Assembly: GCA_024274855.1 (NCBI GenBank)
Contig: JAJSAJ010000709.1
Span: forward strand, 1 to 12,451
DNA from: Planctomycetota bacterium
GTDB taxonomy: Bacteria > Planctomycetota > Planctomycetia > Pirellulales > Pirellulaceae
DNA: 12,451 nt
Direction: 5' to 3'
Below, piece by piece: positions 1 to 7,640 of this stretch; position 1 is the stretch's first letter; every line of letters starts with the position of its first letter. The notes below the pieces were generated by a model. The model did not search any database. It was not told the DNA's origin and saw only the letters and a list, made by a program, of their open reading frames with translations. Made by a program: the position numbers and the translations under genes.

Positions 1-632
1 ATGATCTTCGACTCAGGCCGGATCGCCTTGATGCGGTCTGAAGCGGTTACAAGAATGTCTAACGCCCGGTCCTGACGAAATCGCTTGACTTCCATCGTCA
101 ACTGCCGAGGCATCTCATAACCGTAATGGGCTTCAAAGTCCCGACGGCAACAGGCACAGCGACACGTCCAATCGTCCCCTGCTCCGCCCGTGATCGAGGC
201 GTAGCTCTTGGGCAGCGCGTAGTGCGGTTCGTCCCAGAAGAACCCGTCCGCTTAGACATCGCGGGCCAGCCAATCACAGATTTCGAAGAAGTACTCACGA
301 AAAGCCGGCGTGTTGAAACAGGCGGCCGGCATCGGCTCGCCGGTCAATGCCGACACCTGGCGATTGCCCGCGTTGTTGGTCAGGAACAAACTCGGGGGCT
401 CGCCGCCAAACCATTTCCCGATCCCCCACGTGTCGAGATAGACAGTCAGCCCCATCTGTTGGCCCGCCTGTACGATCTCCTTGATGTTGGGCCGCCAGAA
501 ATCGATGTCAAACTCGGAGAGAGCCAATAGGACGGCTGTGCAGTTATGGTCGATCATCTCCTGAAAATCACGCTCGGCATGCTCGACGTAACTCAACCCA
601 TAATAGCTTACGCCCGTCTCTCGTATTGCCAT
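1..632 (-). pseudogene. Glycoside-hydrolase-like TIM-barrel protein, interrupted by in-frame TAA, 3' end outside window
   Basis: The frame opens at ATG 632-630, three bases after the stop of the regulator gene, so the two are probably co-transcribed and perhaps translationally coupled. It reads 126 codons to a TAA at 254-252, then continues open in the same frame for more than 80 codons to the window edge. The second part is clearly protein: it begins ADGFFWDEPHYALP and includes a Cys-rich segment WTCRCACCRRDF followed by YGYEMPRQL. Early residues (SYYGLSYVEHAERDFQEM, then VLLALSEFDIDFW and VYLDTWGIGKWFGG) alternate strand- and helix-like segments as in a TIM barrel, and the WDEP segment is where such hydrolase-like proteins often carry acidic residues. 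A carbohydrate-active role is inferred from this fold and from the sugar-type regulator upstream; I cannot name the family. Without readthrough the product would lack the WDEP region. The missing codon could have been CAA, GAA or AAA. Confidence 0.6.
252..254 (-). other. In-frame TAA inside the hydrolase-like frame
   Basis: The gene-strand codons around it read GAT GTC TAA GCG GAC GGG, translating to D-V-stop-A-D-G. Both sides are coherent protein in the same frame, with no frameshift. A single base change in a sense codon (CAA, GAA or AAA) explains it. No nearby ATG downstream would allow a sensible restart; the next in-frame ATG is about 55 codons later. Confidence 0.8.
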
Positions 633-635
633 GGT

Positions 636-1820
636 TCATTTGCCCTTGTCTGACTGATCGTTTGCCTCTTGATAGCGGTCACTCGACTCCGATTCTTGTG
701 ATGTCGATAACGGGGACTCCGCAGCTTCTGGATCGGTGCTTTGCCGAACCACCAAGCGTGGCTCCAAGAAAATGTGGTTAGGCACGCGGGGTGCCGGTCC
801 GTCGAGTTGGTCGACAAGGTGATCGACAAGATTCTGTACGGCCAGACGAGCGATCGATTGCACCGGATAGGCGACGGTTGTTAACGGCGGGCTTGTCACT
901 CGAGATTCGGGCAGGTTGTCAAAACCGGCGATCGCCACGTCGTGCGGTACGGAAATGCCATGTTGCCCACAGTATTGCAGCGCTCCGATTGCCAGGAGGT
1001 CATTGAATGCGAAGACCGCTCGCGGACCCTTCCCTCGCGTCATCAACCGATTCATGGCACGATACCCATGCATGATGTCGCGGCCGTTGCTGTCGGCGAT
1101 CCGGTCCGGACACAAGTCCACGCCCTCTTCGAACAAGGCGGAACGGAATCCCTGTAGGCGTTCGTCCCGTTTCAACCGCGGTCCGAATCCGATATAGCCA
1201 AACGGTTCGTAGTGTTTGCTCAGCAGATGGCCGGCCACTAACGCGCCACCCGCGAAATTGTGGGCGACCACAAAGTCGGACTCAACATGCTCCGGGCGAC
1301 GACTGACGAACGCAAGTCGAACCCCCTGACCAATCAGGCTCCGATAGAATGCCGCACACGCGTCATCCAAGCCGGGACAAATCAGCAACCCTTCGACACC
1401 AATCTCCAGAAACCCCTCGATCACCGTCCGCTCGCGCCGAAAGTCCGACTGGCTGCTCGTGATCAAGACTTGGTAACCCGCATTGGCCGCGGCTTGCTGA
1501 ACATCCCGACAGATGCGTGCAAAGAAGGGATTGGTGATGTCGGTGACAATCAGGCCCAAACGGCGTGGTGAGGTTCCCTGTTTGCCGGTCGCAGGCGGGC
1601 TGGAGGTGGCCGCCGGGCCAATCTTCGCCGGGCTGGTCGCGTCGGCAACCAACAGTCGTTCGTCTTTCAGCAGTCCGGTAGCTTTCTGCGCCGTTGTGAG
1701 CGAGACGGCGAATCGTTCGGCCAATTGGCGAACCGTCAAAAAACGTTCGCCCGGCTCGCCGTGACGCCCGGCAAGGATTTCCGCCCTGAGCGTCCGCGCA
1801 ATCTGATCGAATTTGACCAT
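636..1820 (-). CDS. GntR-type winged-helix regulator with LacI-type sugar-binding sensor domain
   Basis: A 394-residue transcription factor. Residues 1-60 form a GntR-type winged helix (FDQIARTLRAEI, then GERFLTVRQLAERFAVS and TTAQKATGLLKDERLL). A Pro/Ser/Ala-rich linker (about 61-86) leads to a LacI/periplasmic-binding-type sensor at about 87-362: RLGLIVTDITNPFF, a GVEGLLICPG strand, AVFAFNDLLAIGAL and DVAIAGFDNLPES are diagnostic. The last 30 residues are a Ser/Glu-rich tail. This architecture is that of AraR-like regulators, where a sugar or sugar derivative releases the protein from DNA. The hydrolase-like gene begins 3 nt after its TGA, so that substrate pathway is the likely target. Two direct repeats upstream (1861-1893) could be its own operator. 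Start ATG 1820-1818 is chosen because it opens the winged helix directly. The effector is unknown. Confidence 0.9.
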   Translation of the reverse strand: MVKFDQIARTLRAEILAGRHGEPGERFLTVRQLAERFAVSLTTAQKATGLLKDERLLVADATSPAKIGPAATSSPPATGKQGTSPRRLGLIVTDITNPFFARICRDVQQAAANAGYQVLITSSQSDFRRERTVIEGFLEIGVEGLLICPGLDDACAAFYRSLIGQGVRLAFVSRRPEHVESDFVVAHNFAGGALVAGHLLSKHYEPFGYIGFGPRLKRDERLQGFRSALFEEGVDLCPDRIADSNGRDIMHGYRAMNRLMTRGKGPRAVFAFNDLLAIGALQYCGQHGISVPHDVAIAGFDNLPESRVTSPPLTTVAYPVQSIARLAVQNLVDHLVDQLDGPAPRVPNHIFLEPRLVVRQSTDPEAAESPLSTSQESESSDRYQEANDQSDKGK

Positions 1821-1860
1821 CCAGACCGCCCTACCTCACTACGACGCAACTGGAACACGA

Positions 1861-1893
1861 ATAGAACAATCGCGATTCTATATGGAACAATCG
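1861..1893. promoter_or_regulatory. Candidate operator: two 12-bp direct repeats 21 bp apart
   Basis: ATAGAACAATCG at 1861-1872 and ATGGAACAATCG at 1882-1893 match at 11 of 12 positions, and their starts are 21 bp apart, two helical turns. The first copy overlaps a perfect 10-bp palindrome, AATCGCGATT (1868-1877). The second half, 1873-1893, has inverted ends CGATT/AATCG. The site lies 41-73 bp upstream of the regulator start, where an autoregulatory operator would be expected. Binding by this regulator is inference. Confidence 0.5.
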
Positions 1894-1932
1894 GCCATTA
1901 CAAGGCCCTGGTTGGTCCGATATTGAGGTAGT

Positions 1933-1952
1933 TGGGGTCAGGCCCGGTTTAG
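1933..1952. repeat. Dispersed intergenic motif, copy 1
   Basis: TGGGGTCAGGCCCGGTTTAG occurs here and, with a single T-to-A difference, at 7591-7610. Both copies are intergenic and in the same orientation. This copy is followed by a degenerate continuation (GGTTTAAGGG) rather than by the tandem 10-mer array seen at the second copy. It lies between the end of the FG-GAP gene and the regulator gene. Confidence 0.6.
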
Positions 1953-2049
1953 GGTTTAAGGGCAGGGCCGTAGTACGATAGGGTTATGGTAAGACCCCTT
2001 CTTCTTGAGGATCCTGGGGCTTGTTTTGCTGACGGGCACGGAGTTAGCT

Positions 2050-3666
2050 CTATTTTGTCGGCCCCTGACGGCCGCTTTGGTTCCACCAGACAGTGATGCA
2101 ATGGGGCACGTCGTGCCACTTCTGGGTTAACTGCCATCCCACGGCGAAATCGAGATCGCCGTCGTGGTCAAAGTCCGCGACTTCCAAAGTTGCATGACAC
2201 GGAAACCCAACCTCAAGCGTGTGACGTTCAAATTTCCCGGGGGATGTTTGCTCCAGGTTTACGATCGAAGCTATCGGCTCGGAAACCGCATTCACCGGGT
2301 ACAGTTGGTCATGAAGCCAGGAGACGGCAATCAAGTCGACATCTCCGTCGAGATCGAAATCACCAGACCGCGCAGCGTGGGCACCTGGCAGATCGGTAAG
2401 TCGTTGGTAGGCGAATTGCTGGCCACCCAGGTTTTTGAGGTATTGGACTCCGTGAGACGGTTTGGCATATTGATCGTCGAAAGTATCGCCATTGGTGAAG
2501 AGGATATCGAGGGCTCCGTCCTGGTCCATATCGACCAGTCGCATGCCGGTTAGTCCAAAGGTCGGGTCAGGAGCTGCCCAAATCGTCCGTCGATGGAACT
2601 GGCCATTGCCCTGATTGAGGAATGCTGCCAGCCACTCGTACTCTTGACTGGTCAAAGCTAGAAAGTCCGGACGTCCGTCATGGTTCAAGTCGTGGACCAG
2701 GATGTGACTGGTGCCCGGTCGTGGGTCCAGCACTTCAAGCTCGAACTGCGGGCGATCGCCCGATGCAGCTCTATTCCTGAGCAACGCGATTTTTCCTGTC
2801 TTGTGATACCCAAACTCCCCGACGAGCAAGTCGAGGTCGCCGTCGCCATCGATATCGACCGGTTGAATGTTTGCCACTCGCCCTAGCCCCGATGCGAGAA
2901 CGATCTTTTCGTAATCATCGGGGGCCTGCAGGCAACGCAACCAGACTACCCGACCTCGATTGTGATCGCTCGCCTGAAAGCTGCCCAAATCGGCCACCAC
3001 CAGATCGAGCAACCCGTCCTGGTCAAGGTCGCATGGTTCGACGTGGCAAGGGTTGTCCAGTTGGGCGAGGATCTGAGGATGGGGGTTCGGATCGCGCAGG
3101 TCCAAGGTGGATACGTAGCCACGTCGCATGTCGCAGACCACCAGGACGGGGTTGCCGTCTTGTTTCAGGTCAATCCAACGCAAATTGGCAATTCCCGGAC
3201 GGACATCTGCCTTTTGGTCCAAAGAGAAGTGCTGTGGGGTGAACGTGACCCCCGGTTGCGTTTGTGCTTCCGGCGGTTGCGGCAACACGATTTGCTCCGG
3301 CGCTAGAGAGCGGTAATAGGCCACCGTCTGGCGGATTGGAGGAGGATGCAGGTCGTTCCGGCCCGAGCGGGCATAGTACTGGTAAGCCCGCCATACCCTG
3401 TCGTGCCAGGCGTCTCGGGGATAGTTCTCGGCAAGGGGCATCCCGTGACAATCGCTGCAGAACGCCTCAATTTGTGGAACAAAGCTTCGGTCGAACGCGG
3501 CGGACACCGTGGAGTCAGGTTGCGAAGGCACATATTGGCGCCATGCGGCTTGAGTTACCAAGTTTGAGTTTCGCCAGTAGAGCAATATGATTGCCAGGCA
3601 GGCAATCCCTCCGATCACAAAGCAGGTGCCCCATCGAGACAGCCCCGATCTTCGTCCCCCGGTCAT
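2050..3666 (-). CDS. Membrane-anchored FG-GAP/VCBS repeat protein with mono-haem cytochrome c segment
   Basis: With start ATG 3666-3664 the product is 538 residues. This start has a Shine-Dalgarno GGGAG 9 nt upstream and places the transmembrane helix at about residues 13-30. An ATG 24 codons further upstream would add a non-protein-like leader and overlap the intergenic dyad, so it was rejected. After the helix comes a haem-binding CSDCH (C70, C73, H74) in a segment ending about residue 130. Then come six or seven calcium-binding FG-GAP-type loops, at about residues 166, 213 (DLDQDG), 271 (DIDGDGD), 326 (DLNHDG), 379 (DMDQDG), 436 (DFDLDGD) and 498 (DFDHDGD), which predict a beta-propeller. 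The topology suggests an inner-membrane anchor with haem and propeller in the periplasm. It is divergent from the TPR/dihaem gene and probably works with it. Electron partner and substrate are unknown. Confidence 0.85.
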   Translation of the reverse strand: MTGGRRSGLSRWGTCFVIGGIACLAIILLYWRNSNLVTQAAWRQYVPSQPDSTVSAAFDRSFVPQIEAFCSDCHGMPLAENYPRDAWHDRVWRAYQYYARSGRNDLHPPPIRQTVAYYRSLAPEQIVLPQPPEAQTQPGVTFTPQHFSLDQKADVRPGIANLRWIDLKQDGNPVLVVCDMRRGYVSTLDLRDPNPHPQILAQLDNPCHVEPCDLDQDGLLDLVVADLGSFQASDHNRGRVVWLRCLQAPDDYEKIVLASGLGRVANIQPVDIDGDGDLDLLVGEFGYHKTGKIALLRNRAASGDRPQFELEVLDPRPGTSHILVHDLNHDGRPDFLALTSQEYEWLAAFLNQGNGQFHRRTIWAAPDPTFGLTGMRLVDMDQDGALDILFTNGDTFDDQYAKPSHGVQYLKNLGGQQFAYQRLTDLPGAHAARSGDFDLDGDVDLIAVSWLHDQLYPVNAVSEPIASIVNLEQTSPGKFERHTLEVGFPCHATLEVADFDHDGDLDFAVGWQLTQKWHDVPHCITVWWNQSGRQGPTK

Positions 3667-3726
3667 GTTTTCGCACTCCCTTCCAGTGGGTATGATTCGC
3701 CGGCGGTCCGCATTGGGTCGCTGAAC

Positions 3727-3748
3727 CGAGTGCGGCATCGCCCACTCG
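3727..3748. promoter_or_regulatory. 22-bp inverted repeat in the divergent intergenic region
   Basis: Arms CGAGTGCGGC and GCCCACTCG-type pair over 9 of 10 positions, with one C:C mismatch and a 2-nt centre (AT). It sits between the two divergent starts (3666 and 3855), just upstream of the predicted plus-strand -35 box. This placement suits a shared regulator of both genes. No cognate regulator is visible. Confidence 0.45.
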
Positions 3749-3760
3749 AATCCTATTTAC

Positions 3761-3789
3761 TTGTAACGGAAACTGCCAACCTCTACAAT
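3761..3789 (+). promoter_or_regulatory. Sigma70-like promoter for the TPR/dihaem gene
   Basis: TTGTAA at 3761-3766 and TACAAT at 3784-3789 are separated by exactly 17 bp. This would give a leader of nearly 60 nt before the GTG start at 3855. Planctomycete promoter consensus is not well fixed, so this is a match to the general housekeeping pattern only. Confidence 0.5.
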
Positions 3790-3854
3790 CCAGTGCTTGG
3801 AGTTCTCGGACGTGCTGTTCTCGGATAACGCCCACGAGCGGTTAGGAGCGGTTT

Positions 3855-5861
3855 GTGCGTTCTGATTGGCGCGATTCTCTTGAGCCGCGTGAGCGCCGAA
3901 TTGTACTTGGCGTCTGTGCGGCGTTGCTGATCGTCGTGGCGTCGGCCGTCTCCATCGTGACCCTTCCTGTTTGGGCCCGATGGATGGCGCTTCGCCAGGT
4001 AGATGTCGGTGCCATTAGCGAAGCTCAACACTGGCTCCGTTGGTCGGCATGGTTTGCGCCGAGCGACGGTGAGACGGAACTGATGCGGACTGCTTGTTTT
4101 CGTCGTCTTGGGCAGATGAGTCGCTGGGAGGCGGGGTTGGAATCCTCGCGGGCAAAGGGTGCGGACCCTGATCGTTTGCAGCAGGAACGCATCTTTGGGC
4201 TGATCCGTATGGGCGCGCACGACGTGCCTGAGGAATACTGGAAGAACCCGGTCGGTGTGGGCTTGCTGCCGTACGACGCGATCGAGGTCTGCGTACGTGG
4301 CTATCTGGCGCGAAGTGAACCCGAAAAGGCCGAACAGATTCTCGCGTTTTTGGCGGATGCTCGCCCGCAAGATGCACAGGTCGTGTATCTGCAAGGGGTC
4401 TACTGGTTCAACCAAGGAAACGAAGCAGCCGCGATGGCAGGATTCGCGGATGCCGTGGCCCGACAACCGGCACACGAATTGGCGCACACGGCCGTGGCAA
4501 GGTTGCTCGAGAAACAGGATCGCCTTTCCGAGGCGCTTCCGGCATACGTCCGCTTCGCCTCTGACTGTCCTCGAAGCAACACCGCGGTCACGGGACTGGC
4601 CAGGGTGTTGCGCAAACTGGCACACATCGAGGAAGCTCGCGCCGTGGTCGAGTCGCTGGATTCATCCTCCGACTCGTCTTCGGAATTCTGGGATGAGATG
4701 GGGGCGATCGAGCTTGAACTAGCCGAGTACCAAGAGGCGCTTCGGTCGTTCGGAGAAGCGCCCATTGCACGCGGACAGAAGAAACGGCAACGGCTGGGGG
4801 ACGCGGCGACGGCATTCGCTCTGCTGGAAGATCCTGCGGCTGCCAACCGGATTTTCGAACAGGTGGACGCCGAGGAGGCTACCGACATTCGCGTTTCCGA
4901 ACTGCTGACTCAACTTGCCGTTGTCCCCGACAGGAAAGAAGCCACTGACGAACTCAAACGGTTGTCTGTTGCCGCAGCACGTGGTGCGAAGCAATCCGCA
5001 CTCATCGATCAAGAACGTTCCCGCGTCGCTAGACGTGAGAGCTCAACACTGGCCGCGGCAGACCTGTATGTCCTGTATTGCGCCGCCTGTCACGGTGCCG
5101 AGGGTGACGGCAATGGTCGGGCCGCTCGCCATCTGTTCCCGCGACCGCGCGATCTTTGTACTGAAAGCTTTCGACTTGGGAGCACGGACAACACGAACCC
5201 CACGGTGGAAGATCTAGAAAAGGTGATCAGCCGTGGCATGCCAGGGACGTCGATGAGGGCGTTTGATCAACTGAGCGAGAACCAACAGCGTCTTCTGGCC
5301 GAAGAAGTCCTGCGGATTCGCGGTGAGGGCGTGCGTCATTGGTATATCGCGCTGCTGCGAGCGGAAAACGAAGAGATCGACGAAGAGGACGTCCAGGACT
5401 TCGTCGATCTCCGCACCCTCCCCGGAGAGATCATCCGTCTGCCAGACATCGGCCCCGCAGATCCGGTTGTGGCTGCAAGAGGACGAAATGTGTACCTCGA
5501 AAGTGGCTGCCGGTCTTGCCACGGCGACGATGGCACCGACACGTCGGAAATCATGCTCTTCGATCAGCAAGGACTACCGGTTTTGTCTCGGGATCTGGTC
5601 CACGATCCTTTCAAGGGTGGCCACGAACCCGAGTCAATTTGTCTGAGGATACTGGCGGGAATGCCGGGCACTCCCCACCCAGCGACCATCGGCTTGACTG
5701 ACGAGCAATATGTTGATCTGGTTCATTACTGCAGCTCGCTCTCGCGGCAGCCGAAGCGAACGCTCACAAACCATCAACGATTTTTGGAAGCCACAGAAGG
5801 CTTACTGCCACCCGCCACCTCGGAACCAACTACGGACGCCGACAAGACTTCTCGACAATAG
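3855..5861 (+). CDS. Membrane-anchored TPR protein with two cytochrome c domains
   Basis: A 668-residue protein starting at GTG 3855, with AGGAG at 3844-3848 and a 6-nt spacer; no better start exists. One transmembrane helix lies at about residues 19-40. A helical, TPR-like region spans about 50-340 (for example AEQILAFLADARPQDAQVVY and WFNQGNEAAAMAGFADAVAR). The first haem site is CAACH (C409, C412, H413), with a likely distal Met in RGMPGTSM (462 or 467). The second is CRSCH (C552, C555, H556), with M603 in AGMPGTPHP. Both C-terminal domains are thus mono-haem class I cytochromes c, expected in the periplasm. The TPR part probably docks a partner, plausibly the FG-GAP/haem protein encoded divergently 188 bp away. 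The last 40 residues are a disordered-looking Thr/Pro tail. The terminal electron acceptor is not evident. Confidence 0.9.
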   Translation: MRSDWRDSLEPRERRIVLGVCAALLIVVASAVSIVTLPVWARWMALRQVDVGAISEAQHWLRWSAWFAPSDGETELMRTACFRRLGQMSRWEAGLESSRAKGADPDRLQQERIFGLIRMGAHDVPEEYWKNPVGVGLLPYDAIEVCVRGYLARSEPEKAEQILAFLADARPQDAQVVYLQGVYWFNQGNEAAAMAGFADAVARQPAHELAHTAVARLLEKQDRLSEALPAYVRFASDCPRSNTAVTGLARVLRKLAHIEEARAVVESLDSSSDSSSEFWDEMGAIELELAEYQEALRSFGEAPIARGQKKRQRLGDAATAFALLEDPAAANRIFEQVDAEEATDIRVSELLTQLAVVPDRKEATDELKRLSVAAARGAKQSALIDQERSRVARRESSTLAAADLYVLYCAACHGAEGDGNGRAARHLFPRPRDLCTESFRLGSTDNTNPTVEDLEKVISRGMPGTSMRAFDQLSENQQRLLAEEVLRIRGEGVRHWYIALLRAENEEIDEEDVQDFVDLRTLPGEIIRLPDIGPADPVVAARGRNVYLESGCRSCHGDDGTDTSEIMLFDQQGLPVLSRDLVHDPFKGGHEPESICLRILAGMPGTPHPATIGLTDEQYVDLVHYCSSLSRQPKRTLTNHQRFLEATEGLLPPATSEPTTDADKTSRQ

Positions 5862-5932
5862 CTCAACGTCGAGATCGAGTCGGCACCCGAGTTGTTCCGA
5901 TGAGGATGACCGGGAATCGAGCGCAAGGCGGA

Positions 5933-6919
5933 TCAATACTGGCCAATCGAGTGGCCGTCATTACGATCTCGAAGGTATCTGTACGTCAGCACGTTGATGT
6001 TCTCGGAAAGGAACCGGACCGAGCCGTCACAAAGGGCCATTTGGAGACCTCCCGGGTGATCGCTGGCATTGCTCCAAGAAGGCCCCCAAGTTCTGTTCGA
6101 GCGGCCGATCAAATAGGTCGCGCTCCCTCCGCCATAGCTGTCGACGTCAGTCGGATCAAGGCCAGGGTGCCAGCCAACTGAGTTACCTCGATATCGCGCC
6201 CCAATCCACAAACCGGCTCGCCAATCGCAGGGAGCAAATCCAGTGTAAGAACTATTGGGACAATTCCGATCGCCTGGCATACGAGTTCCCGTTCGCTCGA
6301 GGACCATCACTGTAGTGCTGGTCCCGTCGAGGATATCTGCTATGCGTACCGCCGAGTCCACCCAGAAAATCCCCTTACGATCAATGGCAGCGGCGTTGCC
6401 TGAGTTGCCCATGTAGTTGGTCTTTCCAAAATTGCCCCTCTTGTTGTTGATGAGCTTCATGGTGTCCGAAGGGCACGAGTATACAGATACGCCCAATCGT
6501 GCCGCTGGGATCGGGTTTACCGCCCCAGTCAAGTCACGTTCCCAGTGTCGCGCAAAGTCATTCGTCTGGCTCTTGACCTGCTCGTACAATTGGGTTTCTT
6601 CGACAAACGGCAAGATCAACGTCGACCAAGCGAGACCGTTCAAGTTGTCCCGGATACCTTGTGTCATCGCAGGATAGGTCGGATTGGTGTCGACGAATCC
6701 GGGCGGAAAAATCCTGTGCGTATCGTGGTAGTTGTGCAAGGCCAGGGCGATTTGCTTCAAATGGTTCGAGCATTGCATCCGTCGTGCCGCTTCACGGGCT
6801 GCCTGGACGGCGGGAAGCAACAGGGCAACCAAAATGCCAATGATGGCGATAACAACCAACAGTTCGACGAGGGTGAAGCCGGTCTTTCGACCGTGAGCTT
6901 TCAAGAAAAAACCGGTCAT
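5933..6919 (-). CDS. DUF1559 protein with prepilin-type N-terminus
   Basis: Starting at ATG 6919-6917 (GGAGG 9 nt upstream) the product is 328 residues. The N-terminus carries a type IV prepilin signal: after G14 comes FTLVELLVVIAIIGILVALL, with the conserved Glu at mature position 5, followed by PAVQAAREAARRMQC and a SNHLKQIALALHNYHD segment. These are hallmarks of DUF1559 (PF07596), greatly expanded in planctomycetes. The C-terminus carries the matching H-X9-DG motif (HPGGLQMALCDGSVRF). The protein is predicted to be a pseudopilin-like surface or periplasmic protein; its precise role is not known for the family. An ATG 12 codons upstream would add a hydrophobic stretch before the prepilin signal and is less likely. 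The gene follows the lipoprotein gene by 32 nt, probably in one operon. It ends 71 nt from the convergent TPR gene. Confidence 0.93.
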   Translation of the reverse strand: MTGFFLKAHGRKTGFTLVELLVVIAIIGILVALLLPAVQAAREAARRMQCSNHLKQIALALHNYHDTHRIFPPGFVDTNPTYPAMTQGIRDNLNGLAWSTLILPFVEETQLYEQVKSQTNDFARHWERDLTGAVNPIPAARLGVSVYSCPSDTMKLINNKRGNFGKTNYMGNSGNAAAIDRKGIFWVDSAVRIADILDGTSTTVMVLERTGTRMPGDRNCPNSSYTGFAPCDWRAGLWIGARYRGNSVGWHPGLDPTDVDSYGGGSATYLIGRSNRTWGPSWSNASDHPGGLQMALCDGSVRFLSENINVLTYRYLRDRNDGHSIGQY

Positions 6920-6951
6920 AGCGAGATGCCTCCAGGAAAAGAAAAAAGAAA

Positions 6952-7353
6952 TCAAGGCTCGAGAGCGAAGTCATGAGTATTATCGCCCGTCTTAACGGTC
7001 ACTTTCAAATCGGAAGAGACATTGTACTTGGCAGGGATCGGGTCTTTGTAATCGACCGGCGTCGGGTGGTCCAAGACCGTCGTAATGCGAACCGTGTTCT
7101 CGCCAATCTCCGCTCCTTTGGCATCTCCAGAAAAGATCAACTCGTACTGCCCATTGGCGTCGGTGGTGCCGGAGGCGACTTGTCCGTTGGTGGATTCAAA
7201 CTGTACGGAAACGCCGCTAAGCGGTTTTCCGCCCATGGTCACCTTCCCTGTGACCGGTGCCAAATCAGGCAAACCATCTGATGAAGTCGTACACCCTCCC
7301 ACCAATACCAACAGAACAAGGCTAGTGACCGCCAAACAACGAATCCCGAACAT
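6952..7353 (-). CDS. Small lipoprotein with transthyretin/Ig-like (carboxypeptidase-regulatory-like) domain
   Basis: The 133-residue product starts at ATG 7353-7351, preceded by GGGAG at 8-nt spacing. A lipoprotein signal peptide (MFGIRCLAVTSLVLLVLVGG) ends in a lipobox with Cys21, followed by TTSS. The remainder is a beta-sandwich: PVTGKVTMGGKPLSGVSVQF, TTDANGQYELIF, then GAEIGENTVRIT. This matches small carboxypeptidase-regulatory-like proteins that typically accompany DUF1559 genes in planctomycetes. A longer in-frame start 21 codons upstream lacks a signal-peptide-like N-terminus. It is the first gene of a probable two-gene operon. A role as an envelope accessory protein to the DUF1559 partner is inferred from this pairing. 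Confidence 0.87.
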   Translation of the reverse strand: MFGIRCLAVTSLVLLVLVGGCTTSSDGLPDLAPVTGKVTMGGKPLSGVSVQFESTNGQVASGTTDANGQYELIFSGDAKGAEIGENTVRITTVLDHPTPVDYKDPIPAKYNVSSDLKVTVKTGDNTHDFALEP

Positions 7354-7493
7354 GATTTCATCTCCCGAGAGAAAGGTGGGCTGCTCGACTGGATCGAGTA
7401 CGCCCAAAGTCTCCACGAATCACTGAACTTGCCAGCTTCGCGAAGACGCATCGACCTCGCACTCCCGGCATTCTCGCCTACTACCAAACCCAA

Positions 7494-7521
7494 TTAAAAC
7501 CGATTTGCTGGCAGGTTGCAA
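7494..7521 (-). promoter_or_regulatory. Possible promoter for the lipoprotein-DUF1559 operon
   Basis: On the minus strand, TTGCAA (7521-7516) and TTTTAA (7499-7494) are spaced 16 bp apart, in the AT-rich part of the upstream region. This would leave a leader of about 130 nt. It is a weak match and is offered as the best candidate only. Confidence 0.25.
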
Positions 7522-7590
7522 CAACAACATCAAAAACATGAAACAAATAGGGTGCATGTTGGCTTTTCTCGAGGATCTGTCGAGTGGGTC

Positions 7591-7610
7591 TGGGGTCAGG
7601 CCCGGATTAG
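7591..7610. repeat. Dispersed intergenic motif, copy 2
   Basis: TGGGGTCAGGCCCGGATTAG differs by one base from the copy at 1933-1952. Its last ten bases form the first unit of the tandem array that follows. The GGGTCAGGCCC core has GGG/CCC ends and resembles short intergenic repeats found in many copies in some genomes. Only a genome-wide count would establish this. Confidence 0.6.
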
Positions 7611-7640
7611 TCCGGATTAGTCCGGATTAGTCCGGATTAT
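7601..7640. repeat. Four-copy 10-bp tandem repeat (TCCGGATTAG)
   Basis: Four head-to-tail units: CCCGGATTAG, TCCGGATTAG, TCCGGATTAG and TCCGGATTAT. Each unit contains the palindrome TCCGGA (CCCGGA in the first), and the 10-bp period is close to one helical turn. It lies about 240 bp upstream of the lipoprotein gene. It may have arisen by slippage extending the dispersed motif, or it may act as a phased protein-binding site. Confidence 0.85.

Noticed and set aside
1989..2025. Intrinsic terminator after the FG-GAP gene
   Set aside because: An AAG-CCCC/GGGG-CTT stem can be drawn, but it has a bulge, a 17-nt loop and no T-tract on the transcript.
3783..4625. Long open frame (280 codons) antisense to the TPR/dihaem gene
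   Set aside because: It is Arg/Pro/His-rich without domain-like segments and lies opposite a gene with clear TPR and haem motifs; typical shadow frame in GC-rich DNA.
7601..7640. CRISPR array
   Set aside because: Units are 10 bp and directly adjacent with no spacers, and there are no cas genes.
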